Of a DNA stretch of 64,000 bases, positions 48,371-60,289 are shown one piece after another. Made by a program: the position numbers and the translations under genes. The notes under the pieces were generated by a model. The model did not search any database. It saw only the letters and a program-made list of their open reading frames with translations, and was not told the origin of the DNA. The DNA comes from Panaeolus papilionaceus (lineage: Eukaryota > Basidiomycota > Agaricomycetes > Agaricales): the NCBI GenBank assembly GCA_015501605.1, contig JADNRZ010000006.1, forward strand, positions 434,001 through 498,000. The letters run 5' to 3'. How positions within the stretch are numbered: the stretch's first letter is position 1; each line of letters begins with the position of its first letter.

Positions 48371-48619
48371 ATGTCATTTCCCCTGTTGCTCATAATCGCT
48401 CTTTCCATTCTGTGGATTGTCCAGGCGATTGTTCGAGTGTCAGGCCGTGTTCTGAAAAACTGGAACGTCTTAGCACCCTATATCTTCTCGCATTTATCAC
48501 CTTGGGGAGGATGGGTCGGTGGTTCATACATTTTCTCAACACTACTATTTACGTGCTCCGTTGTGAAAATATTTAATAGCAATACACTCTTTCTAAAGTG
48601 TATGTTCAGCATCCTCTAG
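48371..48619 (+). CDS. Possible small membrane protein (82 codons)
   Basis: An open frame starting ATG at 48371 encodes one strong N-terminal hydrophobic helix (LLLIIALSILWIVQAIV) and a second hydrophobic part (WVGGSYIFSTLLFTCSVV). The frame may instead be a first exon, or chance coding between the MITE and the cornichon gene. No family recognised. Confidence 0.22.
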   Translation: MSFPLLLIIALSILWIVQAIVRVSGRVLKNWNVLAPYIFSHLSPWGGWVGGSYIFSTLLFTCSVVKIFNSNTLFLKCMFSIL

Positions 48620-48781
48620 TTTAACCTTTTGCAAGACAGACAGATTTCAAGAGCAGGACAAATTATGGATGAAATTAGTAAGCTCTATAAATGCGGACTC
48701 CATCTGGACTTGTATATGCAACTCGGAGAATAGGTTCAGCACGTACAACACATTATCTACAGTACCGATCTACACCACCCT

Positions 48782-49685
48782 TCACTCGCTGTCTGCGATC
48801 AGGGCGACAATCATACTGCAAAGAAAGGCAATTAAATGAGTTGGTTTTTTTCGGGGTGAAAATAACAGGCTACGTACCGGTATAAGTAGTAGAAGAATGA
48901 TAAAAGGTAAAACCCGAGCTTGATAAACGTTTCCTGTTTATGCCCACCTAAAGAACGGAAGATTTCTGTTGCGTCATACATATGGGCCTTGTTGCGGATT
49001 CTGCAAAACGGATGCTATGAGAAAACTTGGGAAACATAGAACGAATAATGTTTGCTCACTTGTTTGCATTAAACACCACAAGAGGCAGGTTGAGCAAGAA
49101 AGCCGTCCATTGACCAGAAAGAAGGAAGAGAAGAGTAAGGAATGCGTGGGCAATGTTTTCCGGTAGAACAAACTGGGGGACAGGTGAGCACCCAGTCGTG
49201 ATACAAAGGGGAGTGGCCAACTGACTTGATTTAGTTTATTGCACAGGTCAATAGGGTTGATATAGTCGCATTCCAGATCCGAGAACATAATGATCTGCAT
49301 GCACATACGGTGTCAGCGGGGTCACAAGATATCTCTCTGCAAAGGCTGCTGTGCGACACGTCGTTCGACCGTGTCTTGATACAAAACCAGAGAGCTGTGA
49401 TATCGGGATAGCTACTCACAAAGAAGACCATGCAAAATAGCAACCCAGCGGCCATGAGCACCGCGAACAAGAAAAGCCAACCTGTGATACACGTTTACAG
49501 CGCGTCCCGAGCCGATGATAGACATGATAGAACAACGTGTTGCGAGGGATATAACGAGTCCAGTATAGCGTTCAATACGCCAGCGAATATAAGGAAGCAA
49601 TGAGAGCACAGGGGGGCAAATCAGAGCCAAGTCAGTGATCGTGGATTCAGGTTCTCGTGAGCCTACACATACCAGCACCACCCAT
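48782..49685 (-). CDS. ERV14: Cornichon/Erv14 cargo receptor, copy A
   Basis: Six exons (49685..49673, 49481..49420, 49294..49226, 49172..49060, 49000..48878, 48815..48782) give 137 residues; yeast Erv14 has 138. Cornichon proteins load membrane cargo into COPII vesicles at the ER. Signature stretches are [45 protein letters not shown], and [20 protein letters not shown]. Three to four membrane helices. The first exon is 13 nt (ATG GGT GGT GCT G). All later exons have the same lengths as in copy B 1.27 kb upstream (62, 69, 113, 123, 34 nt). Confidence 0.96.
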
Positions 49686-50240
49686 ATTGTAAGTCGTAAA
49701 TTCGTCCTGATTTCGTAAATTCAAATAAGAGAAGCTTATGCCTTGATAAAATAGGATAAACAAGGGTTTATCTGAACAACTTGAAGGGCGACGAAAGGAA
49801 AAAGAGAAAACGTTAAAACGCAACACAACGTCCGAATTCCAGTTGGAACGACACCAGCCGCAGTGACGTATAATCACGTGTTACATGTGTCACACACCAA
49901 CCTGCAGCCAAGCCTCGCCTTCGCTTTTTTTATTCAGCTTTAAGCGCTTAATTGCCAGAATATCGTACTTTGAAAGTCTGACATGCGTGTACTTTGTTTA
50001 TCATGCGTATGCGCTCACACATTTTAAAAGTCGACACATGTGTCTAGGGTTCAACTTGTTCTTCACATGGTATCCGTTCATGAAACGGATAACTCACTCT
50101 GTCAAAGTCTGCCCCCAGGCGCATTTTGTGTGACTTTCAAGCATATGAGTGCAAAAATCCGTGTTTATTAATATATATCGTAAACATGGTTGTTTTCTAA
50201 GGCAAACCAACTTCTCATCCCAAGTCCCCAGTCGTTTCCC
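49686..50240. other. Spacer between tandem cornichon genes
   Basis: 555 bp. Promoter of copy A and 3' region of copy B. No gene or obvious repeat seen. Confidence 0.5.
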
Positions 50241-50953
50241 TTACTCGCCTTCATTGATGAACGAAACAATCATACTGCGCAGCAAGTGTTTAGAATCATA
50301 TCGAGCAATGGCGCAGTCAATTAACGCACCGGTATAAGTAGTAAAAGAAGGACAGAAGGTAGAAGCCTGTCTTGACATAGGCCTCCTTCTGATGTTGAGG
50401 TAATGAGCGGAAAATCTCGGTCGCGTCGTACATGTGTTGGGCATTAACAACTCTTCAATAAAGTCAGAATCATGATAATAGAAATTTTCAAGCATTATGA
50501 TTGTGAATACGCACTTGTTAATGTTATATGCAAGTAGAGGAAGATTCCATGCCAAAGCAGTCCATTGGCCGGTTAGGAGGAAAAGGAGGGCGATAAAGGC
50601 GTGTGCCCCGAGTTCTGGAATGACATACTATTTCGAATTGCACAAGTGTTTGTCAGAATTCGGCTTGAAAGCGGTGAAACCCAGCATACCGAGTTCATTT
50701 TGTTACAGAAGTCGATTGGGTTGATATAGTCGCTCTCCAAGTCGGAGTACATGATGATCTATAGGAGAGTCATTTGAGCCATCCAATCCCTATGGCAAAG
50801 TGAAGAGAGGATTCATACAAAGAACACCATGCCAAACAGCAGTGCTGCTGAGTAGAGCACCGCGAAGAGGAAAAGCCAGCCTGTTGGAAGGGGCAAGGCG
50901 TGTCAACTGCAATTCGATATAGCTTGATAAAGTCCAAGAATTTTACCAGCCAT
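50241..50953 (-). CDS. Cornichon/Erv14 cargo receptor, copy B
   Basis: Six exons (50953..50947, 50880..50819, 50758..50690, 50627..50515, 50452..50330, 50274..50241) give 135 residues. The gene structure is identical to copy A apart from a shorter first exon (7 nt). It is more divergent from the family consensus: IIMYSDLESDYINPIDFCNK lacks the Cys after Glu and has Phe for Leu; the middle part is VIPELGAHAFIALLFLLTGQ; the end is RMIVSFINEGE. Copy A keeps the consensus, so copy B may have a different cargo set or be under weaker constraint. No lesion seen. Confidence 0.94.
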
Positions 50954-51452
50954 TAGTTTAAGAAGTTGTAGTCGTTAATGTTCAAAAGGCCAGAATTCTT
51001 TTCCAGAGAGCTTGAGGTCGTAAAAAACCGAGGTGGTGTTCGTCAGAGTTGGAGCCAGGTGAACGCGTGAACCAGGGACGAAGTGATGAGAGAGCAATTG
51101 CCCAAAAAAGGGTCTTGTTCGTTCCGTCCAGGTGGCTGTGCGATGAAAGGCAATGAGACCTGCTTGTTTCCAGTGCCCTTTGTTTTGGTTTTCTAAGGGA
51201 CCCAGTATCTTGAAATTCGGTGTATGGTACATGCAAAGACAAAATATTGTGAATATGATTACTGTATAATCGAGACGATAAAGACTCCGGGATATGTGTA
51301 TGGTTAAAACATAAAAACGAGCGGAATGAGAGGGTCAAATCTAGAAAGCAATGGCGAAAAAAAATGCAAGCACAAGACGACAAAAGTAATATACAAGGAC
51401 CAGAACAGAGTAAATAGAATCAATGAAAACGAAGTTCTGAACGTATTTTTGT
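50954..51452. other. Intergenic, no gene seen
   Basis: Promoter side of cornichon copy B and 3' side of the RNA-binding protein gene. Confidence 0.5.
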
Positions 51453-52408
51453 TCAATCTGTGTCCATACGGGCACCATTGTGCCCACCACGGCGACCCCT
51501 TCTACCACCTCGACCAGCACCTCGGCGACCTCCCCGACCACGCTCCCCTGAGGATGGAAGATACTCTGAAGGATCAACACCAGGAGGTGCAATCATGACT
51601 TGGGCGCGTGGATCTGAAATCAACGAGTCTGAGCGAAGCTTACTGGAAACGAAATGGATGAGCGAACGGTGCTTGCACTGATATAAACCAAACAAGACTT
51701 ACGAGCCAGACTCTTCGCCGCCCATGAGAACGTCTACAGTTCCTTCTTCCCTGACCAGTCCTAAACCATCGCTACCTCCCAATCTTCCTGCGAGTGACAC
51801 GCCCGAGTTGCCCACAATTTTTACAGATAGTACTTTACCGTCTGCAGGTTGGTTGTTGAACTTTTGAACAGCAGACTGTGCTGCAGCTGGGGTTTTGAAG
51901 GTGAGGCGAATTCGTACGTCGTCGTTCTTTCTTCCCATAGATTTTTGTTCTGTGATTTGACCACAACGTTTGAATATAGCGGCAACATCATCTGGTGTTG
52001 TTCCAGGAAGTAAACCGGATACTTCTATAACATTGCCTTGACTACTTGCGCCCTTGATGGATAGGGTAGCGCTAGAAGGTGGAGGTGAGATGGCGTCTTT
52101 GAGGGCTTTCTGGGCGAGAGAATTAAGAGTTGCTTTTGGAGCAGTCGGGGTGAGATTGAGACGGGCAGAGAGTGAGTTGTGAGTCTCAAAAAGATCATGA
52201 GACCATGCAGCGTCGACGTCGCCTTTTGATGTCCTCTTTGAACGGTTCTGGATTGTAGGATTCACGTTATTTTTTTAAAGTGTTGTTGTGAAGTAGATGT
52301 TGAACGCACGTATGGAGCTGACGCGCCTCTTTGCGAACTTTGTTTATGACGAACAGGACCAGTATGACTATCTGAAGAAATGTTCATGCGTTCAAGTAGA
52401 GAAGCCAT
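51453..52408 (-). CDS. ALY/REF (Yra1/Mlo3)-type mRNA export RNA-binding protein
   Basis: Exons 52408..52310, 52247..51703 and 51642..51453 give 277 residues. A single RRM lies at roughly residues 105-180 (VIEVSGLLPGTTPDDVAAIF, with IRLTFKTPAAAQSAVQKFNN as the RNP1-side strand and helix). After it comes a spacer and a C-terminal RGG box (ERGRGGRRGAGRGGRRGRRG), as in Yra1 and THOC4/ALY, adaptors that link spliced mRNA to the Mex67 export receptor. The N-terminal REF-N motif is not obvious, so another RRM-RGG protein remains possible. The short first exon (33 codons) starts MASLLERMNISSD. Confidence 0.8.
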
Positions 52409-52736
52409 TATAATAATAGGAATTATTAAGAGAGAGAGAGAGAAAAAAAAGAAGAAGGATGAGCAGTTGAACTAGATGGGAAGAAGAAGAAAGGGAATTG
52501 TGGCTGTGTTATGTAATATCATTGCCTTGACCTCGTTCAAGAGCTTAAGTTGCTGTAAAGCTCAAGGTCGGTCGGGGTTAGTCATTACTTACATAGAGTG
52601 CGCCGGCAAGGTCAACCACACGAGTTCCGGTTGATAATGACATGAGTATATTTCATTTTTATTTACGCCATAAGAACCCCCACACACACTTGTCTTTTTT
52701 TTTCTCTCCATCACCCTCCTCCTCCTACTACTAACA
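52409..52736. promoter_or_regulatory. Divergent promoter region, RNA-binding protein / acyl-CoA ligase
   Basis: 328 bp between two divergent start codons. It contains a (GA)n tract near 52430-52440 and a T/CTCC-rich leader just before the ligase start. Confidence 0.45.
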
Positions 52737-55231
52737 ATGACTCAAAAAATTTATACCTCTCCTCTACAAGACGTTCCTCTTTATAACCGTTCAGTCTTCA
52801 CTCATCTACTTTCACAGACAGGCCAAAATCAAATTGGTGGTTTTCCTGCTTCTGCTCCTGCTTTCATAGATGCACCTTCAGGAACTACTATCTCTCGTTT
52901 ACAACTCAGGCAGTTGGCTCTTGCGCTAGGTTATGGTCTCAAGAACCATCCTGCTACTGCTCCATTCGCAAATCGTGGAGACACGGTTCTCGTCTTTTCC
53001 CACAACTCACTCACATGGCCTGTCGTTCTTCTCGGTGCAGGTCAGTACTTACCCTACACTATCATCATCATACGCTTCACTGTCGGCAACTTTAAACGAT
53101 GAATAACTCTTTACTTGCTCTACAGTTTCTGCTGGTTTGAAATGCACCCTCGCAAATAGTGCCTATACCCCTAAAGAACTAGCATTCCAATACACTGACA
53201 GTCGCGCTCACCTAATCCTCTCCAGCGAGGAGGGTGTCCCCACTGCGCGTCAAACTCTTAAGGATCTGGGCTTTACCAATAAAGACGCTGATAAGCGTAT
53301 AATCGTCATGGCCAACAGCTTGGAATGGGCAGGCGGTCCCATCGTTCCTGTCAATCCTCAACTACAGAATCTTCTTACTGTCGCACAACTTCTCAACTTG
53401 GGAACACTCAGGGAAGAAGAGAAATTCGACGGCGATCGTGCCCATGAAACAGTTTATCTGTGTTACAGCTCAGGTCTGTCCACTTGTTCGCCCGACAAAT
53501 ACATCCATGTAAATAACATTCGTGCTATATAGGTACTACTGGGAGGCCCAAAGGTGTCGAGGTATGCTTATATTCCCTGTGATTAACTAATATTCTAATG
53601 CCACTTGTAGACAACACACCGTAATATCACCTCAGTTATGGACATGGTGAGGGCAGCCTTCCCCCCCGTCACTTTCGGAGTCGACAATATCCTCGGAATC
53701 CTTCCCTTCTATCATATTTATGGTCTGCATTTGCTCCACGAAGCATGTGTCCGCACTCACTTATCGTTTCTATTAACTTGCAGGTGCCGTTAAACTTCTG
53801 CTTTTCCCATTGAAGTCTGGCCTGCCAGTCGCCATTATGACCCGGTTCGACCCTGTTCAATTCTGCGTTAACGTAGAAAAGTATAAGATTACGATCTCGC
53901 TTATTGTCCCTCCTGTGATGGTTGTACTCGCTCGTCATCCTGGTACTTTCATTTCTTTCCATGTAATCGCGCGGAATACGCTTATTGACTCCGATTCTTA
54001 CAGCTGTTGAGCAGTATGATATGTCCACTCTCCAGCTATTGGTCTGTGGTGCTGCTCCCTTGGGCGCAGCACTCACGAAACAGGTCGGACCCTCCGTATT
54101 TATGACGTTTCGTGTTTATATTTAGCTCTGTATTCAGGTCGGCGATAGGCTCCTTACCCGCAGGAAGGGCAAAGGCCCGGTGCTCATTTTGCAAGGTGCG
54201 TCAATCTTTTCCATCTTCATTACCGTGGAGTAATCTGATTGTCGTTCAAGGTTACGGCCTCACGGAAACTTCGCCAACATCACATTTGGTCCCAGCCGAG
54301 GGTGCCCACAGGGTGGGAAGTATTGGAATCCTTTTGCCCAACCTCGAGGCCAGGCTTGTCGTGGATGGTGACGGTGATGGAACGATTGATGCCAAAGAAG
54401 GCGAACCTGGAGAAATCTGGATGCGCGGCCCATCCATTATGAAGGTACAGTGATTTGAACATCTTAGGTCTCTTCCTGCTAACCTTCGTGACAGGGCTAC
54501 TTGAACAACCCAACTGCGACCAACGACTCAATCACACATGACAAGTGGTTCAAGACAGGCGATATTGCTATTCGTGACAAGACGGGATACTACTACATCG
54601 TTGATCGTAGGAAGGAGCTGATCAAGTACAAGGTTCGTGTCAGTCATTCTTTGCTGCCCGTGAACTTGATTAACGCTATATATATATTCAGGGTTTCCAA
54701 GGTCGACAAGTTACTCGTTCAATAGTTAAACAATGCTCTTACGGTCTTTTTTTCTTTCAGTTCCACCAGCTGAACTCGAGAGTGTCCTTCTGACCCACCC
54801 CGAAGTCGCCGACGCTGCTGTCATCGGCGTTGATAGTGCTAGAGAAGCTACTGAGCTACCGAGGTTAGTTTGACCATCGAGGTATACCTGACCATACTTG
54901 CTAAATCCAATCCATTTCTAGAGCTTACGTCGTCCATGCTCACCCTGAAAAGGTAAAGACAGAGGCTGAGAAAATCGCCTTTGGTCAAAGTGTCCAGCAA
55001 TGGATTCAGCAAAAGGTTGCCCGCCACAAGTTCCTGAGAGGTGGTGTTGTCGTCATTGATGTAGTACCTAAGAGGTATGTTCCTTTCATTTTTAAAGTGC
55101 TATGGTTCTAATTCAATTGTGATTTTCTTAGCGCTGCTGGTAAAATTTTGCGTCGGGAACTTCGAGACAAGGCCAAACAGGAGCTTGCAGGAAGGGATCC
55201 TGCTGATTTAATTGTCAAGGCAAAGCTTTGA
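52737..55231 (+). CDS. 4-coumarate:CoA ligase-like acyl-CoA synthetase, peroxisomal
   Basis: Thirteen exons (52737..53040, 53126..53473, 53533..53561, 53611..53722, 53784..53942, 54004..54083, 54138..54195, 54251..54444, 54495..54632, 54692..54701, 54761..54863, 54922..55074, 55132..55231) give 595 residues. The protein forms acyl-adenylates and CoA thioesters. Motifs: P-loop YSSGTTGRPKGVE, GYGLTETSPTSH, the hinge YIVDRRKELIKYKGFQV, and catalytic Lys near the end in PKSAAGKILRREL. The C terminus is AKL, a PTS1 peroxisome signal, fitting a role in side-chain or fatty acid beta-oxidation. The acid used is unknown. One internal exon is only 10 nt (GGTTTCCAAG), needed to write the invariant GFQV. 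Confidence 0.94.
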
Positions 55232-56329
55232 GTCTACCTTCAAACTGCCATCAACATCAATAACTGGCCTGCTTTCATCTCATGCTTGAATTACTAGAAT
55301 TATACCTTGGATTTATGTATGTGACATTCAACGTTGTACTTTGTATTAGGGACAAATTAACATTGCAATTTATGTTTAGAATACTCTAAGATAGGAAAGA
55401 ATGAGGGACAAACCTATAAAAAAATGGGATAAGCATGTTTCGCGAGATGTTAATGAAAACTTCGAGGGAATATCAGAGGTGTCAATTTTGGCGCATGTCC
55501 CACACCGCGTACGATAGGAATTTCACCATGAAGAAATTCAACAAGATAGTCAAATTGGCATCATAGAAGTAGAAGGTATTGGTGTGAATGGATGCATAAA
55601 ATGAGATACACACCTTTTCAAGGATGAACAAGTCACGGTGGATCAAATAAGGAACGACGAGGTTCCAAGAGGAAAAAATATAGGGTGGGTGCTGAAAGAG
55701 AGTGAGCCCCATTGAGTTGAAATGACTAGTCCGAAAAACCAGTCAACAATCGTATAACTGTGTCTATGAGCAACAGAATGGCCTTTCCGTTAGACTAAAC
55801 CCGCGAGCAAAAGATGTGCTCATATCTTCGCACAACCAATGCCTTGTATCGCAGGATCACCCTTCAGAATAAGCCACAGAGTGGGCAGTAGATGGATGCA
55901 GCAACAATACTTGAGTAAAGTTGTTGGTGCCAGAACAATCTCGCCCGTCCATTGACCTGTACCACCGTACTTAAAGGCGATCGCTTTCCGTGGAATGGTC
56001 AAGGACACGCTCTGTGCCTCCGGGGACTTTCCCCACAGCTGAATGAAGATAAAGAAAACCCTAAGGATTCTTTGTCTTGTGCGTAAGCTGCGATAACGAT
56101 TCTTCGAACAGCACCGATGAGACATAAAATTTTGGCAAAGAATTTAAATTTATTTAGAGCGCGGCAAAGTTGAAGCGGCGCTTTAAAAATGCAGTCGCGC
56201 TTACGTGTGGTTTGATTATATAATGAGGCGGTGGCCGGGCCACTGTATTCGAGTGTGATCGACTGACCGAGTGCGCATTGCCTTTTACCCCAAAGTCGGC
56301 CAATTTCTTTCTCTTCTACCATCACCACC
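55232..56329 (-). other. Unresolved stretch, possible small minus-strand gene (about 55.48-56.13 kb)
   Basis: Minus-strand frames at 56125-55820 (VSLTIPRKAIAFKYGGTGQW, then EIVLAPTTLLK) and 55712-55482 (IFSSWNLVVPYLIHRDLF and a hydrophobic end FFMVKFLSYAVWDM) look coding. I could not join them into one model or name a family. The remainder holds the 3' region of the ligase gene and the promoter of the next gene. Confidence 0.25.
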
Positions 56330-57421
56330 ATGGCTTCCTCATCCTCATCCTCCAAGGAACAATCCTCAGCTTCATCACCGTCATCACAACAGCAGCAGTC
56401 AAGAGTTAGGAAACCACCTTTGGCTGATTGGCCTACAATCAAGATATTAACTCCACCCCAAGGTATATTTGTCTATCTCCTAGACGTTTCTCGTCTTATG
56501 ATCTGATCTCTTTTTGTTTGCTTTAATCAGGACGCTTCTCTCCAAAGACAGATGAATGGTGCTTCACTTATTGCACACAGAGTATCAGTGGAAGAGTTCA
56601 CAGCAAGGAGCCAAACTGTAGAACTGTCTGCGTGCGCAAGGTTTTTCCACATGAGGTCCGCAACATCTTATCCTTCCAGCGGCATCAAAATGTTGGCCAA
56701 GATGGGAAGGCCAAGTACCCTTTACCAGAGGAAGGACAATCCACCAATCTTCCCCGCGTGCTAGGTGGTACACCACCAGACCTATCCGATGATAGTTCGA
56801 GACCATCAACACCTCCCCCTGTCAATCACTGGGACGAAGGCTGGTACCTTTGGGCAGGACAGGGTTTCAACAACGTTGTGAACAGAATGCAGACTATGAA
56901 GATGGGGCTGCGAACACAGCAACAGTTCAAAGCGCAGAATGCAAAGCAGGCTGAACTGTGGCAGGAGTATCAAGACTACCTCAAGCAGCATGGCGCAGAG
57001 CATTCTGTCGATGCAGCCAAAACGTACGGTGGTAAATGGTGGGGCCCATTAGTACCCGAGCAACCTGTACCCGATATGAGGTTCGTCTTATCTTCTTCCC
57101 GAGTTCCGTGTTATCCTTCGATAAGCGACTGACTCGTCCCTCCATTACAGCTCAAAATCATTATTAATCCCTCTACCGCCTCCCGTCCCCAACATTTGGG
57201 AAAAGATCAACAAGCTCATGACTCCTACATACCGCGTCCTCTCCATCCTTCATGAAAGTATCACATCAGGCGAACAGAAACAATTTGTTCAGCGTGTCTG
57301 GGAGAAGGCTGGAACAGAAGAGCCCTTTATCTTGGCGGAGCGAACATTAAACCGTGCTTATGAGCAATGGAAGAAACGGGACCTGACCGAGGAAGACGAC
57401 GAGACAAAGGGTTCGACTTGA
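56330..57421 (+). CDS. Unknown protein with a twin CX3C motif, 317 aa
   Basis: Exons 56330..56462, 56531..57080 and 57151..57421 give 317 residues. After a Ser/Gln-rich start comes PLADWPTIKILTPPQ, then a compact cysteine unit with C55-FTY-C59 and C74-RTV-C78: two CX3C motifs 14 residues apart, the spacing of small Tim-type intermembrane-space proteins. Downstream: VFPHEVRNILSFQRHQNVGQ, a Pro-rich linker, a Trp/Gln-rich helical segment (MQTMKMGLRTQQQFKAQNAK, ELWQEYQDYLKQHG), and an acidic C terminus. I do not recognise the family. Whether the cysteines are a disulphide pair or bind metal cannot be told from sequence. Confidence 0.78.
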
Positions 57422-57793
57422 TTTATTTTATTTCTTGCATTCTGTTTCGTATTTTATGTCTGTGCTCTGGATACCACACCTAGCTAACAACGTTATAATT
57501 CGGTCAACTCTTCCCCATCATCCTTTCAACAACCATAACACCTTGCATTCATTATTTGGGACAGTTATCCTCATTCACAATCATTTCACCTCACCCAGGC
57601 AATGTAGTACTTGCTTGATATTCTATTAGATTATGCTGTAGTTTTTTACTGGTAGACTGACTTATAAATCCACGACTTAGAACCCTATTAACCAAGTTGG
57701 CATTTTGCGACCCTGGTATATTAAACGACACTACAGATATGACCTAGGTAAGACAGTACAGGATCGCAATAAAGAAGTGCGAAAGCTAATTGC
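57422..57793. other. Convergent 3' region
   Basis: 3' regions of two convergent genes. No gene seen. Confidence 0.5.
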
Positions 57794-58820
57794 CTACGCA
57801 GCCCTCTGTTGACGTTTGGCGCTCAATAGAGCACCAGCATTGAACAGGGGAAGTTGAGTCAAGCCAAAGCTTGCAATTCCGAGGACTGCGCAGATTGAAC
57901 CATTAAATTGAGAGCAACAAAGAATTTGTGAAGAACCACTCACCAAAGCCTGTAAACTTTTCAAAGGGCGTGTGGAAGTAAACCGCGGTAGTGTATGACG
58001 CAAACAACCAGATTGCCACCAATGCCATATTTGCAGCGATAGCCCACCGATGGAGCGAACTTGCACGAACCCATACATCCTTATTAAACGATGGCTGAAC
58101 CTGATCCACAAGGAACAGGATAGACATCGTCAAGAGGAAGATGTGGCCTGAGATGTCATGGCCGCTCCTCAGGCGCGGTCGGGAAGCCCAACTCTCCGGA
58201 AGAGTCAACCGCCTGTCACTGGTTCCTACGAGTTGCTCCGAGGACTGCTCTAGGTTATCCTTACTTGAGGTGATGGCAGGATTGCCGATGGTATACAGTT
58301 TGGGAAGAAGGAAGACGTCTGGGTGCGTAGTAGATGAGATGGTGCTCTTTGTGTAGCATAGCTCAACAGGAACACGAACGGCTTCGCCGTCGGGGAAAGC
58401 GAGAATACATTCACCACCCGTGGCCACTAGTGCGCGTTCGAGGAGTGATGGTCCGAAGAACCAGCTTGTGAAGAGTAACCAGATGGCGGTGCAGAGAAGG
58501 TATTTGGATAGACGATCTCTACGGGTGGGTGTTCCCTTTCTAACGCGTGAGGATGGTGATGCTGTAAGGGCTGTTTGTGGAACTGCTGAAACCAGAATAA
58601 GTGCGAAAGCAAGACTTGTCCATCCCCATGCTCTTTTGATGAAGATGGTGTTGAGAGGATTGGATTTATTGGCAAAGTAATTCTCTTTGGAGAGAGGATG
58701 GGGTAGGCCTGTTAGGAGAGGATTCGAGGTATCGAAATATGTCGAATATAAAACTGAGTATGCTGTTCCAAAGACGAGGATTGCGGTCAGCAATCCTAAT
58801 GTTGCCCGAAGTATGGTCAT
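57794..58820 (-). CDS. FIT2/Scs3-type fat storage-inducing transmembrane protein
   Basis: Exons 58820..57944 and 57885..57794 give 322 residues. FIT proteins are ER acyl-CoA diphosphatases needed for lipid droplet formation and ER lipid balance. Six hydrophobic segments are visible. The family signature RSGHDISGHIFLLTMSILFL carries the first catalytic His, and VYFHTPFEKFTGFG supplies the second. The N-terminal half has the expected FIKRAWGWTSLAFALIL helix and a polar loop. An upstream in-frame ATG exists at 58868; the later one starts directly before the first helix (TILRATLGLLTAILVFGTAY) and is preferred. Confidence 0.93.
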
Positions 58821-59027
58821 GGTGGTGGTTAAGTTGGACTTGAACAGTTGAACTGAACAGCGCCACAACGCCGTTCAATGACGCATCTCACTGCCGCACG
58901 CGCACACGTGTTTTCCCAACTGGTATATTCACATTTTGCTTGTTTACTTTTACAAAAATAATTATAATCTATCTGGCCAGATGCCGGGTTTTAGTATCAT
59001 TATCATTATGAGGTTTTGCTGGGTGAT

Positions 59028-60289
<1,262 letters not shown>

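Larger units (their letters stand above)
47803..48781. other. Intergenic region carrying a MITE and a small open frame
   Basis: Between the kinase-like gene and the first cornichon gene. It contains the inverted-repeat element at 48144-48273 and one hydrophobic open frame, listed separately. No other structure was seen. Confidence 0.5.
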
